From positions 1,727,969 through 1,791,968 of the forward strand of contig CAWCDJ010000004.1 in the NCBI GenBank assembly GCA_963794265.1: a stretch of DNA of 64,000 nucleotides. Direction: 5' to 3'. Under the pieces are notes generated by a model. The model saw only the letters and a list, made by a program, of their open reading frames with translations. It was not told where the DNA came from and did not search any database. This stretch comes from CAWCDJ01 sp963794265 (GTDB lineage: Bacteria; Acidobacteriota; Terriglobia; Bryobacterales; Bryobacteraceae). The translations under genes and the position numbers were made by a program. This document shows positions 52,100-61,544 of the stretch, piece after piece; position 1 is the stretch's first letter, and each line of letters begins with the position of its first letter.

Positions 52100-53476
52100 C
52101 TAGTGGTCGTGGCGGGCGGGCACCGGTTTCCCGCCGTCGGACGTTGTGGGCTCGGCCAGCATCTTTTGCACCGCCTCTTTCAAGTTGCTCTCCGAATCGA
52201 TGAGGAATTGAGATGACGTGACTACGGTCTCCCCGGGCTGGACACCTTTGAGAATTTCGCGATAGCCATCACCCAACGCTCCCAACTCCACATTTCTGGC
52301 TTGGAACTGCCCCTTGGCAACTTCCACGATCACCACGCTGCGCTCGCCGCTGTGCAGCACGGCTTCCTCCGGGATCTTCACTGCCGCCGATACTACGGGA
52401 ACGCGGATCTCGACATTCCCGTACATTTGCGGCCGCAGGATGCCCTCTGGATTGGGGATCTCAACGAAGGCTTTCAGCGTGCGAGTCTGCTGGTTCACGT
52501 TGGGGTCGATGTAGATCACCTTGCCGGCCCAGTGGCGGTTGGGAAAGGCGTCCAGGGTAATGTTCGCCTGCCTCCCGATTTGCAGATATCGGATCTGGTC
52601 CTCATAGACTTCGATGCCCGCCCAAATCGTGGAGAGATCGGCGATCTTGTAAACGGTCACACCAGGCGCGAGCTTCATGCCCTCCAAGGAATCGCCGGCT
52701 TTCGCCACCACGACGCCCGATAGGGGCGAAAACACTTTCAGCGTCCGCATGGTCTTCCCGGTGCTCTGCAATTCGTCGATTTGAGCGTCGGCGATGTCCC
52801 AGTAGCGCAGTCGCTCACGGGTGGCGTTGAGCAGCGAACGCGCGCGTTCCACAGCATCGGGGTCCGCTGCCCCCACGAGCTTCTGTACATATTGCAGCGC
52901 GGAGAGATACTCCTGCTCGGTGGTCACTAGTTGCGGGCTAAAGATCTCGAACAGTTCCTGACCCTTCCGGACCGGCTCGCCGATGTAGTTAACCGCCGCC
53001 TTCTCGATCCAGCCTTCGTACTTGGTGTTCACCAAGGCCAGGTTTTTCTGGTTGTAGTCGAGCAGGCCGACGGTACGAATGTCGACGGGGATCGAGCCGC
53101 GCCAGGCGGTAGCGGTACGAACACCGAAGTTTTGCAGAAAACCAGGATCTACGCGAATACCCGGCTCTTGCTGTACTTCATCGGCATAGACCGGGATGAG
53201 ATCCATGCCCATGGGAGACTTGCCTGGCTTGTTGGAAATGTAGTTCGGGTTCATTGGGGCGCGCCAGTACAAGATTTTGCGTCGGCCGGCTGCGAGGGTA
53301 CTGCTTGACGTCGCGGCCGGCATTTCACTCATCCTGGAGGCGGCCGGGTGCAAGCGGGCCACAGCGGCGTCCGCCCATTTCCAATGGAAGGGGTTCCAGA
53401 CCACGGCGGCGGCGAGGGCGGCGCCGAGCAGGAATACGAATGCCACCAGCAGGACCTTCGAAAGGGGGGATTTCAC
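52100..53476 (-). CDS. cusB: CusB-type periplasmic adaptor with heavy-metal-binding domain
   Basis: 458 aa. One N-terminal helix (KVLLVAFVFLLGAALAAAVV) leads to the heavy-metal-binding YWRAPMNPNYISNKPGKSP-type domain (about 70-100, closing with MGMDLIPVY), which shares its pattern with YHS-like metal domains of CusB adaptors. Barrel-sandwich and alpha-hairpin parts follow (ALVNTKYEGWIEKAAVNYIG; hairpin about 165-235), then GVVVAKAGDSLEGMKL and the membrane-proximal VVSAAVKIPEEAVLHSGERS. The end has HDH (PVPARHDH). The GTG start overlaps the cusC stop. It joins CusA to CusC and delivers metal to the pump. Confidence 0.93.
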   Translation of the reverse strand: MKSPLSKVLLVAFVFLLGAALAAAVVWNPFHWKWADAAVARLHPAASRMSEMPAATSSSTLAAGRRKILYWRAPMNPNYISNKPGKSPMGMDLIPVYADEVQQEPGIRVDPGFLQNFGVRTATAWRGSIPVDIRTVGLLDYNQKNLALVNTKYEGWIEKAAVNYIGEPVRKGQELFEIFSPQLVTTEQEYLSALQYVQKLVGAADPDAVERARSLLNATRERLRYWDIADAQIDELQSTGKTMRTLKVFSPLSGVVVAKAGDSLEGMKLAPGVTVYKIADLSTIWAGIEVYEDQIRYLQIGRQANITLDAFPNRHWAGKVIYIDPNVNQQTRTLKAFVEIPNPEGILRPQMYGNVEIRVPVVSAAVKIPEEAVLHSGERSVVIVEVAKGQFQARNVELGALGDGYREILKGVQPGETVVTSSQFLIDSESNLKEAVQKMLAEPTTSDGGKPVPARHDH

Positions 53477-54810
53477 GGCTTGATCTCCGGAAACGGCGAA
53501 CCGATGGCGCGCTCCATGCCCGCCAGCGCCTGCATGTAGTCGGTGATGTACTGTGCCAGGCCTAAACGAACCTGCAGCAGCACTCGCTCACTGTCCAGCA
53601 GATCGAGAATGCCCAGACCGCCAGTTGAGTATGCTGCTTCGGCCGATTGTAGCGACTGCTGAGCCTGGGGCATGAGTGTGTTGTTGAACAGCGCCATCTG
53701 CTCACGAAGTGTGCTGATGCGGAAACCAACCTCTCGAATGGAGGACTCCACGGCGTTGACCGTCTCCCGGTAGCCGTGAGTCGAAGCGACCTTTGCTTCC
53801 GTCGCCTCGGCGACTTCAGCGTCGTACTTGCTGCGATGCACAGGCAGGTTGATTCCCAGGTTGAAGCTGACGACATTCCTGCCATCGGATGGGATAGCCA
53901 TACCGCCGGGAGCCAATGGATAACCAACCACATTCACCCAACTGCCGCCGAGACTGAAACTCGGCCAGTAATCCTTGCGGGCGAGGTCGATTCGCTTTTC
54001 GTCCCGCTCAATGTCGAGCAGCGAGGCCAGGACCTCCGGGCGCTTGCGCCGCCCCAGTTGATATAGCTGCTTGTAGTCTACTTTGACCTCCGGGACTGGC
54101 GGCAATTTGACCCTGGCCACTGGTGCCTCCGGCGGACGATTCATCAGCGTATCTAACGACGACTCGGCATCAATGCGGCGCGCTTTCAGCTCATCCAGCG
54201 TGCTTTGAACGCGGGTGATCTCCGCCTGCAACTTCACGACCGCCTGTTGGAGTCCCGCGCCCTGCTGATACCGGGCCTCCGCAAGCTTTTCGTAGTGATC
54301 AAGCAGGAGCCGGTCTTCTCCATTGATGTCGAGTGCAAGGTCGACGAAGGCGAGGGTGTAGTAGGCGGTCTTGACTTCGAGGGCAATCTGATCCTTCGCC
54401 GCCTCGTATTGCTGCCGGTATCCGGCCGCCTCTTTGGCTGCCACCTGCTCGCGTACTCTCAGCGTTCCGAACCAGGGGAACTGCTGCGTAAGAGCGGCGG
54501 CGTTTGTTTGAGAGCCAACCCGGGTCTCCGGCGTGCGGAGGTAGTTCGTAAAAGCCAGCATCGGGTCCGGGAGAGCGCTCACCTGCGGGAGGCGCTGCAA
54601 GGCGGCGCGATATTGTGCCAATGCGCCGCTCAATCCGGGGTTGCGGTCAAGTGCGAGCCGTATGTAGTCGGTCAGTTGCGGATCGTCATTCGAAGAAAAC
54701 CCATTGACGGCTTGGTCCGCCTCGCCGCGTGTCGGTGCAGTCGAGGGTTGTTGCGCCAGCCCAGTGCCGGACGCTACAGCCAGAACCAGTGCCAGGGTCA
54801 GGCATTTCAT
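53473..54810 (-). CDS. cusC: CusC/TolC-type outer-membrane efflux protein
   Basis: 445 aa. The signal peptide MKCLTLALVLAVASGTGLAQ is followed by two outer-membrane-efflux-protein repeats made of long helices: LTDYIRLALDRNPGLSGALA, LTQQFPWFGTLRVREQVAAK, then RRKRPEVLASLLDIERDEKR and AAYSTGGLGILDLLDSERVL. There is no lipobox Cys, so it is not acylated like E. coli CusC. ATG 54810 is chosen because the signal peptide starts there; a TTG at 54915 would add an unlikely 35-residue leader. First gene of the cusCBA operon. Confidence 0.93.
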   Translation of the reverse strand: MKCLTLALVLAVASGTGLAQQPSTAPTRGEADQAVNGFSSNDDPQLTDYIRLALDRNPGLSGALAQYRAALQRLPQVSALPDPMLAFTNYLRTPETRVGSQTNAAALTQQFPWFGTLRVREQVAAKEAAGYRQQYEAAKDQIALEVKTAYYTLAFVDLALDINGEDRLLLDHYEKLAEARYQQGAGLQQAVVKLQAEITRVQSTLDELKARRIDAESSLDTLMNRPPEAPVARVKLPPVPEVKVDYKQLYQLGRRKRPEVLASLLDIERDEKRIDLARKDYWPSFSLGGSWVNVVGYPLAPGGMAIPSDGRNVVSFNLGINLPVHRSKYDAEVAEATEAKVASTHGYRETVNAVESSIREVGFRISTLREQMALFNNTLMPQAQQSLQSAEAAYSTGGLGILDLLDSERVLLQVRLGLAQYITDYMQALAGMERAIGSPFPEIKP

Positions 54811-55397
54811 CGGTCGCCTGCCCTGGGGCAAGCTGAGCGCGAGGTTTTCATTTCCCGACCCTCCAGTGCTGCCTTCATGATCGTTTTCAACCGGCGGTTC
54901 GCTCCAGCCTTTCAATCACGGTGCTTCAGAGATGGCCGCCGAGTGCCTTGATCAGCTTCGTTGCGGGCACTCCATCCTCGGATGTGCAACTCACCGGCCT
55001 TCCAACCGTATACGCAAAACCATGCGGTTTCACGGCCTGGAAGGGAGCGAGCGCGATCGGCGGTGCCTGATTTGCGGCAGGGATTTGCAGCTTTGGCCCG
55101 AGATCAGGCAGTTGTCACGAATTGCCGGGTCGCGTTGTTCGCGCCGGTCGGAAACGAGTTGATGCAAGACTCCAGCGTCAGCCTGGCGGTTCCTCCGGTG
55201 AGGATCATGGCGCGCTGCCGTGCCGTTTCGACCATCAGCCCTGGCCCACGCCGCGCCGCCTGGCAATCTCGCCTCCGATGCCGGTCCGGTCGCATTCGGC
55301 AGGCGCCGCCGCAGCTGCCGGGAATACTTCGTACTCCTCAACGGCAATGATCGTGTTCAAACTGGTGCCACAATACTTCCCGGGTCAACAGGCAGGG
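54811..55397. other. 587-bp region between cusC and the DUF438 gene, no convincing gene
   Basis: Upstream of the cus operon and downstream of the DUF438 gene. Frames on both strands were read. The longest (plus 54961-55350, minus 55347-55030) are rich in Arg, Pro and Ser and look like GC-driven noise. A plus-strand 46-codon frame from 55022 has a CLICG motif but no ribosome-binding site. The cus promoter should be here, but I see no CueR- or CusR-type box. Confidence 0.4.
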
Positions 55398-56633
55398 TCA
55401 CGGGGCTTGTTGATCGTATTCCAGCAATCTTCGCTCTCCGTCGAGCGTCCGAATCCCGGTTACATCCTGAGTTACTTCCAGCGTTCCCAGATACCGGCCA
55501 TCTCCCGCTCTTACGGCGAAATAACGGATATGGACGAAGCGGCCCGTGAAGGGTATCCAGAATTCGGCGACGTTCTGCCGACCCTTCCGAAAATCGTCGA
55601 GAATGCGATCGACTACGTCGACACTTCGCGGCGGATGGCAGTTCTGCACCTTTCGTCCGATGATGGCGCGGCTGCGCGCGAAGACCCGGTTGGGGCCTTC
55701 CGAAAAGAAGGCGACGCGGTCATCCGCGTCCACAAACGTAAGGTCCACCGGCAAGGTCGAAAAGATGCCGACGAGTTGATCGAGCGCCAGGGCGCCTGTG
55801 GGAAGGGCGATACCGCCAGCGAAGGATTGCGGGTCTTTTGGCCGAGCGCCCGTGGGCTGGTAGCCCACCCGTGGCTCTACCAGGCACCACCCATAGCGCG
55901 GAGAGGAGGCCCAGATCTCGGCCCACTCGTCCGCTGTGAACGTCTCCAGGCACATCGGAAGAAGAATCTGCTCCTCCTTGTAGATCATTTCGTGAATTGT
56001 GCCGGTCGCTACCTCACCCGTCGTGGCAGCCAGGATCTTGAGTTGGGCGACACTGGCGTCGTGCTCCCTGAGCGCGGCGCTCAGGTCCTTCAGGAGTTCG
56101 CGGATTTCGTCGTCTTTTCCCCACATCACCTTCGATGGCCCGGAAACACCATGGCGCTCGAGATACGTGAAGAACAGATGCTCTTTCCGCTGATAGTGCT
56201 TGTCAATGTCGTGGAGGTCGTTGAGCGCCTGCCGCCATTCGAGCACGGAAGCCTCCGCGTCCTGATCGTCGGCGATTTCCAGGATCCGGTTCATGGCCGT
56301 CTGCATGCGCCCGAGGGGATCGCGCAAAGCCACGTTCTCGCGGCGCAGCGTATCCGCCGGATGGCCTGGCGGAACGGAGGCGGGCTCGAGTTGCACGAGG
56401 ACGTCGCGGGTCACCTGGGAATGGAGGTCGCACATGCTCTGAATTTCCCCGACCGGCATGCCTTCAGCGATCAGTTCCTGCTCCATTGCCATGATCACCG
56501 AGTAGTCGGTCTCGCACACCAGTTGCTTCAGGCTGCCTTTGACCTGCTCCGGCTCCTCGCCGGCATGCAGGCGTTTGATGATGGCTTTCAGTGTCCGCAC
56601 CCGCTGTGCCCGGTTGTCGATCAGTTCACTCAT
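55398..56633 (-). CDS. DUF438 - hemerythrin (HHE) - PAS protein
   Basis: 411 aa, cytosolic. Residues about 5-70 are the DUF438 helical domain (RVRTLKAIIKRLHAGEEPEQ). At about 85-235 a hemerythrin-like four-helix bundle carries the expected His/Glu iron ligands (LHDIDKHYQRKEHLFFTYLERH, LREHDASVAQL, TIHEMIYKEEQILLPM). At about 285-400 is a PAS domain (LVGIFSTLPVDLTFVDADDRV, HPPRSVDVVDRILDDFRKGR). This order is typical for a family thought to sense or handle O2/NO, related to the ScdA/RIC iron-sulfur repair proteins. ATG 56633 with GAGGACGA upstream. A CRP/FNR-type site lies at the right place before it. Confidence 0.93.
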   Translation of the reverse strand: MSELIDNRAQRVRTLKAIIKRLHAGEEPEQVKGSLKQLVCETDYSVIMAMEQELIAEGMPVGEIQSMCDLHSQVTRDVLVQLEPASVPPGHPADTLRRENVALRDPLGRMQTAMNRILEIADDQDAEASVLEWRQALNDLHDIDKHYQRKEHLFFTYLERHGVSGPSKVMWGKDDEIRELLKDLSAALREHDASVAQLKILAATTGEVATGTIHEMIYKEEQILLPMCLETFTADEWAEIWASSPRYGWCLVEPRVGYQPTGARPKDPQSFAGGIALPTGALALDQLVGIFSTLPVDLTFVDADDRVAFFSEGPNRVFARSRAIIGRKVQNCHPPRSVDVVDRILDDFRKGRQNVAEFWIPFTGRFVHIRYFAVRAGDGRYLGTLEVTQDVTGIRTLDGERRLLEYDQQAP

Positions 56634-56650
56634 TGCTCGTCCTCAACCTG

Positions 56651-56696
56651 AGCATAGGAGAGGCCGCCAGGCTGTTCAGTGACTTACGTCACGTAA
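56651..56696 (-). promoter_or_regulatory. Candidate class II CRP/FNR-type promoter of the DUF438 gene
   Basis: GTGAC-N4-GTCAC (56679-56692) is a perfect dyad with the half-site spacing of CRP/FNR/Dnr regulators. Overlapping it, TTACGT-C-ACGTAA (56684-56696) is a second perfect palindrome. On the minus strand TATGCT (56656-56651) is a 4/6 match to a -10 box. Its centre is 32 bp from the operator centre, as in class II promoters (site at -41.5). The ATG at 56633 would follow a leader of about 10 nt. Confidence 0.5.
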
Positions 56697-56952
56697 ACCC
56701 GTGACCTCCAACATCTCGATGTTAGAGGCTTGAAAGCGTCCATCCACATGGCCTCCGCTTGGGATCCTCGGGGCGGGTTGATTCCCAGTGAGGAATCCGC
56801 CGAGAAATCCGAGAGGTCACAGGCAGCGAGCCGCCCAGCAAAATTAGGATAAACGGGCCTTTTAATTGTTTTATACTCGATAATCGAAAGGAAGCCAATC
56901 CTAGCTGCTGAACTCCCACCCTAATCCGGGCGGACAGAGAGGGACAACGAGT
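56697..56952. other. Intergenic region upstream of the SBBP gene
   Basis: The 256 bp between the CRP/FNR-type site and the SBBP gene contain no gene. An AT-rich patch at 56861-56884 with TATACT and GATAAT words could be the SBBP promoter. GAGAGGGA at 56936-56943 is the likely ribosome-binding site for ATG 56953. Confidence 0.4.
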
Positions 56953-59900
56953 ATGACAAGAGAACGGTCTTCGGTTGCTCCCCGGGCGCTGGCGTTCCGG
57001 GCGATAACGGCACTCGCAATAGTTTCAGTTTTCTTCGGGAATGGCGGTTCGCGCACCTCCGCGGAACCGAACCGCCCCAAAGTGAAGCTCATGGACGTGC
57101 CATTGAGTTTCGAGCCGAACCAGGGGCAGGTGGCCTCCACAGTTCAGTTTCTCTCGCACGGTTCCGGCTACACCCTCTTCCTCGATTCGGGCAAGGTCGT
57201 CCTGAACCTGGAGCGGCAACAGCCGGCATCGCCCGCGGCGACGGGGCAGACACCGGAAGCCGCCTCCGTTGACACCCTGCGTATGAACCTGATCGGGGCA
57301 AATCCCAAGGCCAACGCAGCATGTAGTGGCTCGGCAGCCCGGCGTGGTGAACTACTTCATCGGCAACGACCCGAAGAACTGGCGCTCCGGCATCCCGACC
57401 TACGGCAAGGTCAACTATGCCCAGGTCTACCCCGGCGTGGATCTGGTCTTTTACGGAAATCAGCGCCACTTGGAGTACGACTTCGTCGTGGCCCCCGGGG
57501 CCGACCCCAGCCGCATCGCCTGGCGGATCGACGGCGCCCGCGCCAGCATCGACGCCGCAGGGCAATTTAGCCCTGAGTGCGTCCAACGGTCCGGCCACCT
57601 TCCAGAAGCCGGTCTGTACCAGATGGATGGCGACAAGAAGACCAGCGTCGAAGGGTCGTTCGCCGTGGCCGGGAACCAGATACGCTTCCGGATTGGCAGC
57701 TACGACCATTCCAGGGCGCTGATCATCGATCCCGTGCTCAGCTATGCAAGCTATCTGGCCGGGACTGGCTCCGATAGGATCGGGGTTTCGACGGGACCCG
57801 GTAACCTTCAAGTCGGTGCGTCGCAGGGCCTCGCGTTGGACAGCGCGGGTAGCGTGTATGTGACGGGCAACACCTACTCGATCGACTTCCCGACGAAGAA
57901 CCCTTATCAAAGCACGCCGCCGGCAAAAGCTGGCGGGCGTCAGTCCCGGGCATGTGGCCTTCGGCTTTTGTGGCCAAATTCAGTCCGGATGGCAGTTCGC
58001 TGGTCTATTCCACGTATTTGGGCGGCAACGGCTCTGACTACGCCTACGCCATAGCGGTGGATTCCAGTGGCAATGCTTACGTGACCGGTCAGACGAACTC
58101 GCCCAATTTCCCGACAACCGCCGGAGCGTACCAGACCGTCTGCGCCCCAATTCCCAACAATACTGGGGCGTCTACCGCGGCATCAAACTGCAACTCCTCT
58201 GACTACTCCGCATTTGTGACCAAGCTGAATTCCACCGGAACCGGCCTGGTCTACTCGACCTTTCTTGGCGGGTACGGGAGTTGGTCGTACGCAACCGCCA
58301 TTGCCGTGGATAGCGCTGGCCGCGCCTACATCGCCGGCAACGAGTCCGACATTTGCTCCACAGGCTATACGTTCCAATCCTGCTTTCCCACCACCAGCGG
58401 CGCGGTAATCGGCGGAGACCCAACCTGGCGGAGGCGACGCCCCAATACGCTTTCGTCGCGGCGTTCGATCCCACCGGCGCCCACCTGCTCTATTCCACTC
58501 TCTTCGGCGACTTGAATACTCAGTGCACCATCGCCTGCGGCGGCGGTACGTACGGCACGGCGATCGCGGTGGATGCCAACGGCTATTTCTATCTGGTCGG
58601 TGAGACCATGGCAAGCCACCTTCCGACGACCGCCGGCGTGTTTCAGCCAACCGCTGCTCCGCTGGGCAACTCAGGAACAAATGTGGCAGGCCTGGCGCGG
58701 CTTCGTGGCGAAGTTCAATCCCGTCACTTCCGCCGGTGGGGCATCGCTGGCCTACTCCACCTACCTTGGCGGGCGCACTCAAGCCTCAGGCGACTACATC
58801 AGCGGCATCGCCATAGATAGCGCAAGCAACGCCTATATCGTCGGATATACCAATTCTCGGGATTTTCCCGTGACGAGCGGCACATATTCGACCGTCTGCG
58901 GTCCGAATGGGCAGACCTGCTCAGCGGCCCACGTGACCAAGCTAAAGCCGGACGGCACCGGTATTCTGTGGTCCACCTATGTGGGAGCCACCAAGCCCGA
59001 TGGAAGCGACGCATTATTCTTTACCGGACCCATCCGGTTGGATGGGAATGGGAACGTCTATATCATGGGACAAGCCGGGACCGGGTTTCCCATTGGTCAA
59101 TCCCGTTGAGCCGGCCGCCGTCGGCAATGGGGCCTTGGAGGTGGTTGTCGCCGAGCTCGACCCCGCGGGCGCTAATCTGCTCTTCTCCACGCGCATTGGT
59201 TCCGGCGGGCTCGAGACCTCGAATCCAGCCGGGCTGGCGGTCGACCCCGCCGGCGACATCTTTCTCGCCGGCAATACAATCGGCCCCGGTCTGATCACGA
59301 CTCCCGGCGCATTTCAGACGACCGCCAGCAACAGTGGCTGCTGCTACCACGGCTTTGTCGCTGAGATCGCGGCCACCTCGGCTCCGCAAATCACCGTGAC
59401 GGGAAGTTCGGGTGCCGTCGTCAATGCCGCTACATCGCAGACGGGTGGAATAGCTCCCAACGAGTTCATTTCCATATATGGCACTGGGCTCGGCCCGGTA
59501 ACTGGCGCCTCCGGGTTCACAACGCAACTGGCGGGGACCAGCGTTTACGTCAGCGGGACGGCAGCGTACCTGACCTACGCCTCTAACGGGCTGGTAAACG
59601 CATTGGTGCCATTCGGCGTATCGGGTTTGCAAAGCACGACCATCCGGGTCGAGTTCAACGGCGTGCAGGGTAACACCGTGACCGTGCCGGTCGTGGCTTC
59701 TTCGCCGGGAATCTTCACTCAGGCTTATGGACCGGGCCAGGCATGGGTGGTCAACCCGGATAATACGTTCAATTCCAGTTCAAACCCTGCTGTCCGGAAC
59801 GGTTATATTGCGTTCTGGGCAACCGGGCAAGGTCTTGTGAACACCTCTTTGCGGGACGACACCCAACCCACGGCGCCGTACCCGGCGCCCGTGCTGCCCG

Positions 59901-60088
59901 TGAGCGTCAGCGTGGGAGGCGTTCCGGTCCCGGCCGCCGATATCATTTTCGACGGCTTGATCTATACCGGAGAAATTCAGATCAACATAAAGATTCCGGC
60001 CAATGCTCCAACCGGCGCTGCAGTTCCACTGGTTGTAACTATTGGCGGCGCGTCTTCCCGGAGTGATGCCACGCTCGCGATAAACTGA
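56953..60088 (+). pseudogene. SBBP beta-propeller protein with Solibacter-type C-terminal domain, multiply frameshifted
   Basis: The pieces form one large secreted protein: a signal/anchor, the DUF7948-like N-terminal domain (VPLSFEPNQGQVASTVQFLS, VNYFIGNDPKNWRSGIPTYG), six or more SBBP repeats (LVYSTYLGGNGSDYAYAIAV, GNAYVTGQTNSPNFPTTAGA), and the C-terminal TIGR03437-type domain (VVNAATSQTGGIAPNEFISI, GTGLGPVTG, LVNALVPFGVSG). The reading frame changes near 57330, 57560, 57605, 57940, 58430, 58685 and 59090. Where the intended text can be guessed the change is one base, often in a short homopolymer (for example GGG for GG at 57562, AA for AAA at 58430). No nonsense codon is seen in the guessed frame. 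Such proteins are surface or secreted propellers of unknown ligand. Confidence 0.85.
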
Positions 60089-60655
60089 GACGATTGGGGG
60101 CCGACCGGCGCCAGCGGTGGAGTCGCCACAGCAAGGCGATCGTCCGTTCTCGGAAACCGGGGCCTGCCGGCTCGTTTTTCTTTCGCTTCTCCAATAGAAC
60201 CGGTCCTGGCAGTAAGTGGGCCGTCTGCTTCCAAACCGTGTTTGACGGTGAGAATCACGACGAACACCTGACCGTCCATCTTCAGACGCGCGCTTCCGGG
60301 CGCCCTCTTGTGCTCCTCCCAAGCGGAAGTCGATAATTGAACTGTAAGCTTCGGATAGAAACTCAGAGGCGCGATCACTAACGACAGAGGTTCGCCAAAG
60401 CCCTCCGTCCCGGCAAATTGACTGCCGACGTATGCTCTTGCACATTTTCCTTGGTTGGTCCGAATTGCGCGCGACGAGCAAACTGCCTGAAGTCCTGTAG
60501 CAGCTATGACAGAGCGGGATCAACCATTTGTTACCGCCGTCGAGATGCTGACTTTGTCGGGTCCGTTCGTTGCGGACAACCAGCGATGGACTGTGTCCAG
60601 TCCTAGCGAATCACCGGCAATTGAAAATTGCCGCGCTTAACACGAAAGGACAATG
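60089..60655. other. 567-bp region upstream of the SDR gene, no convincing gene
   Basis: A minus-strand frame from 60378 to 59977 (133 codons) overlaps the end of the SBBP gene and has no recognisable features. A plus-strand 44-codon frame 60506-60640 (MTERDQPFVTAVEMLTLSGP...) has plausible codons but no ribosome-binding site and runs into the operator-like palindrome. Neither is accepted as a gene. Confidence 0.35.
60615..60633. promoter_or_regulatory. Perfect 8-bp inverted repeat (operator-like) before the SDR gene
   Basis: CGGCAATT-GAA-AATTGCCG is a 19-bp dyad placed 22 bp before the SDR start codon and 13 bp before its Shine-Dalgarno AAAGGA. The position and the AT-rich centre suit a repressor operator (TetR/HxlR/LysR families use similar sites). 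No regulator gene is adjacent in the window. Confidence 0.45.
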
Positions 60656-61420
60656 ATGAAAATCGTAGTAATTGGCGGTACCGGACTCATTGGATCGAGG
60701 CTTGTAAGAGAGCTTCGTGAGCATGGGCAGGAAGTAGTAGCCGCGTCACCCACTTCCGGTGTCAACAGCCTCACAGGCGAGGGACTCGCGGATGCGCTGA
60801 AGGGCGCCTCCGCGACCGTCGATGTAACGAACTCCCCTTCCTGGGAGGATGCGGCAGTGCTGCAGTTCTTCGAGACATCAACCCGTAACCTCCTCGATTA
60901 TGGAGCGGCGGCGGGCGTGGGACATCACGTTGCGTTGTCGGTCGTAGGAACCGAACGCCTGCTCGAAAGCGGTTTCTTTCGCGCAAAAATGGCTCAGGAG
61001 AACCTGATCAAAGCGTCCGCAATCCCGTACTCAATCGTGCGCGCGACGCAATTCTTTGAATTCGTCCGCAAACTCGCCGATCTTTCCACCGAGGGTAACA
61101 AAGTGCGCCTGCCTCCCGTTCTCTTCCAGCCTATGGCAGCCGATGATGTCGCCAGTGCAGTTGGAAGAATTGCAATGAGCTCGCCTGTGAATGACACTGT
61201 TGAAATAGGAGGGCCTGAACAGTTTCGCCTGGATGAAACCGTGCGGCGGGACTTGGCGGCACGCAAGGACCCCCGCGAGGTCATCTCTGACCCCCGCGCG
61301 CGCTATTATGGCATCGAGGTGAGCGAGAGGACACTGATCCCGAACGACGGCGCGCGACTCGGCGAGACGCGCTTTGAAGACTGGCTCCGTCAGGCTAAGA
61401 CGGATCTGCAGCCGGTGTAA
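60656..61420 (+). CDS. Atypical SDR / NmrA-like NAD(P)-binding protein
   Basis: 254 aa. The N-terminal MKIVVIGGTGLIGSRLVREL contains the GxxGxxG dinucleotide motif of atypical SDRs. VDVTNSPSWEDAAVLQFFET and LLDYGAAAGVGHHVALSVVG fit the family of short NAD(P)H-binding proteins (ycbZ/NmrA-like). The classical YxxxK catalytic motif is absent; FFRAKMAQENLIKAS occupies its place with Phe for Tyr, so it may bind the nucleotide without being an active dehydrogenase, or use another residue. The ATG at 60656 has AAGGA 5 nt before it; the one at 60653 is too close. Single gene behind a palindromic operator-like site. Confidence 0.9.
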   Translation: MKIVVIGGTGLIGSRLVRELREHGQEVVAASPTSGVNSLTGEGLADALKGASATVDVTNSPSWEDAAVLQFFETSTRNLLDYGAAAGVGHHVALSVVGTERLLESGFFRAKMAQENLIKASAIPYSIVRATQFFEFVRKLADLSTEGNKVRLPPVLFQPMAADDVASAVGRIAMSSPVNDTVEIGGPEQFRLDETVRRDLAARKDPREVISDPRARYYGIEVSERTLIPNDGARLGETRFEDWLRQAKTDLQPV

Positions 61421-61544
61421 GTGCGGCGAACGCGAACACTCGGCGCGCAAATGGGACGAAACTCACCGAGCTAGACTTGAGTTAGCCCTGAGCTAGAGTG
61501 ATGCCGTATGCGCTGCGGTAAAGGCCGGCACGTCACGCCTGGCG

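Noticed and set aside
54961..55350. Open frames on both strands between cusC and the DUF438 gene
   Set aside because: No ribosome-binding site, Arg/Pro/Ser-rich composition and no domain; both strands are open to a similar degree.
56701..56820. 8-bp inverted repeat GTGACCTC/GAGGTCAC with 104 bp between
   Set aside because: At this distance a perfect 8-bp inverted repeat is expected by chance in a stretch of this size, and no element-like content lies between.
56953..60088. Programmed frameshifting or phase variation in the SBBP gene
   Set aside because: At least seven shift points without a common slippery site or a long homopolymer do not fit either mechanism.
59977..60378. 133-codon minus-strand frame at the end of the SBBP gene
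   Set aside because: It overlaps the conserved C-terminal domain by 112 bp and has no motif or start signal.
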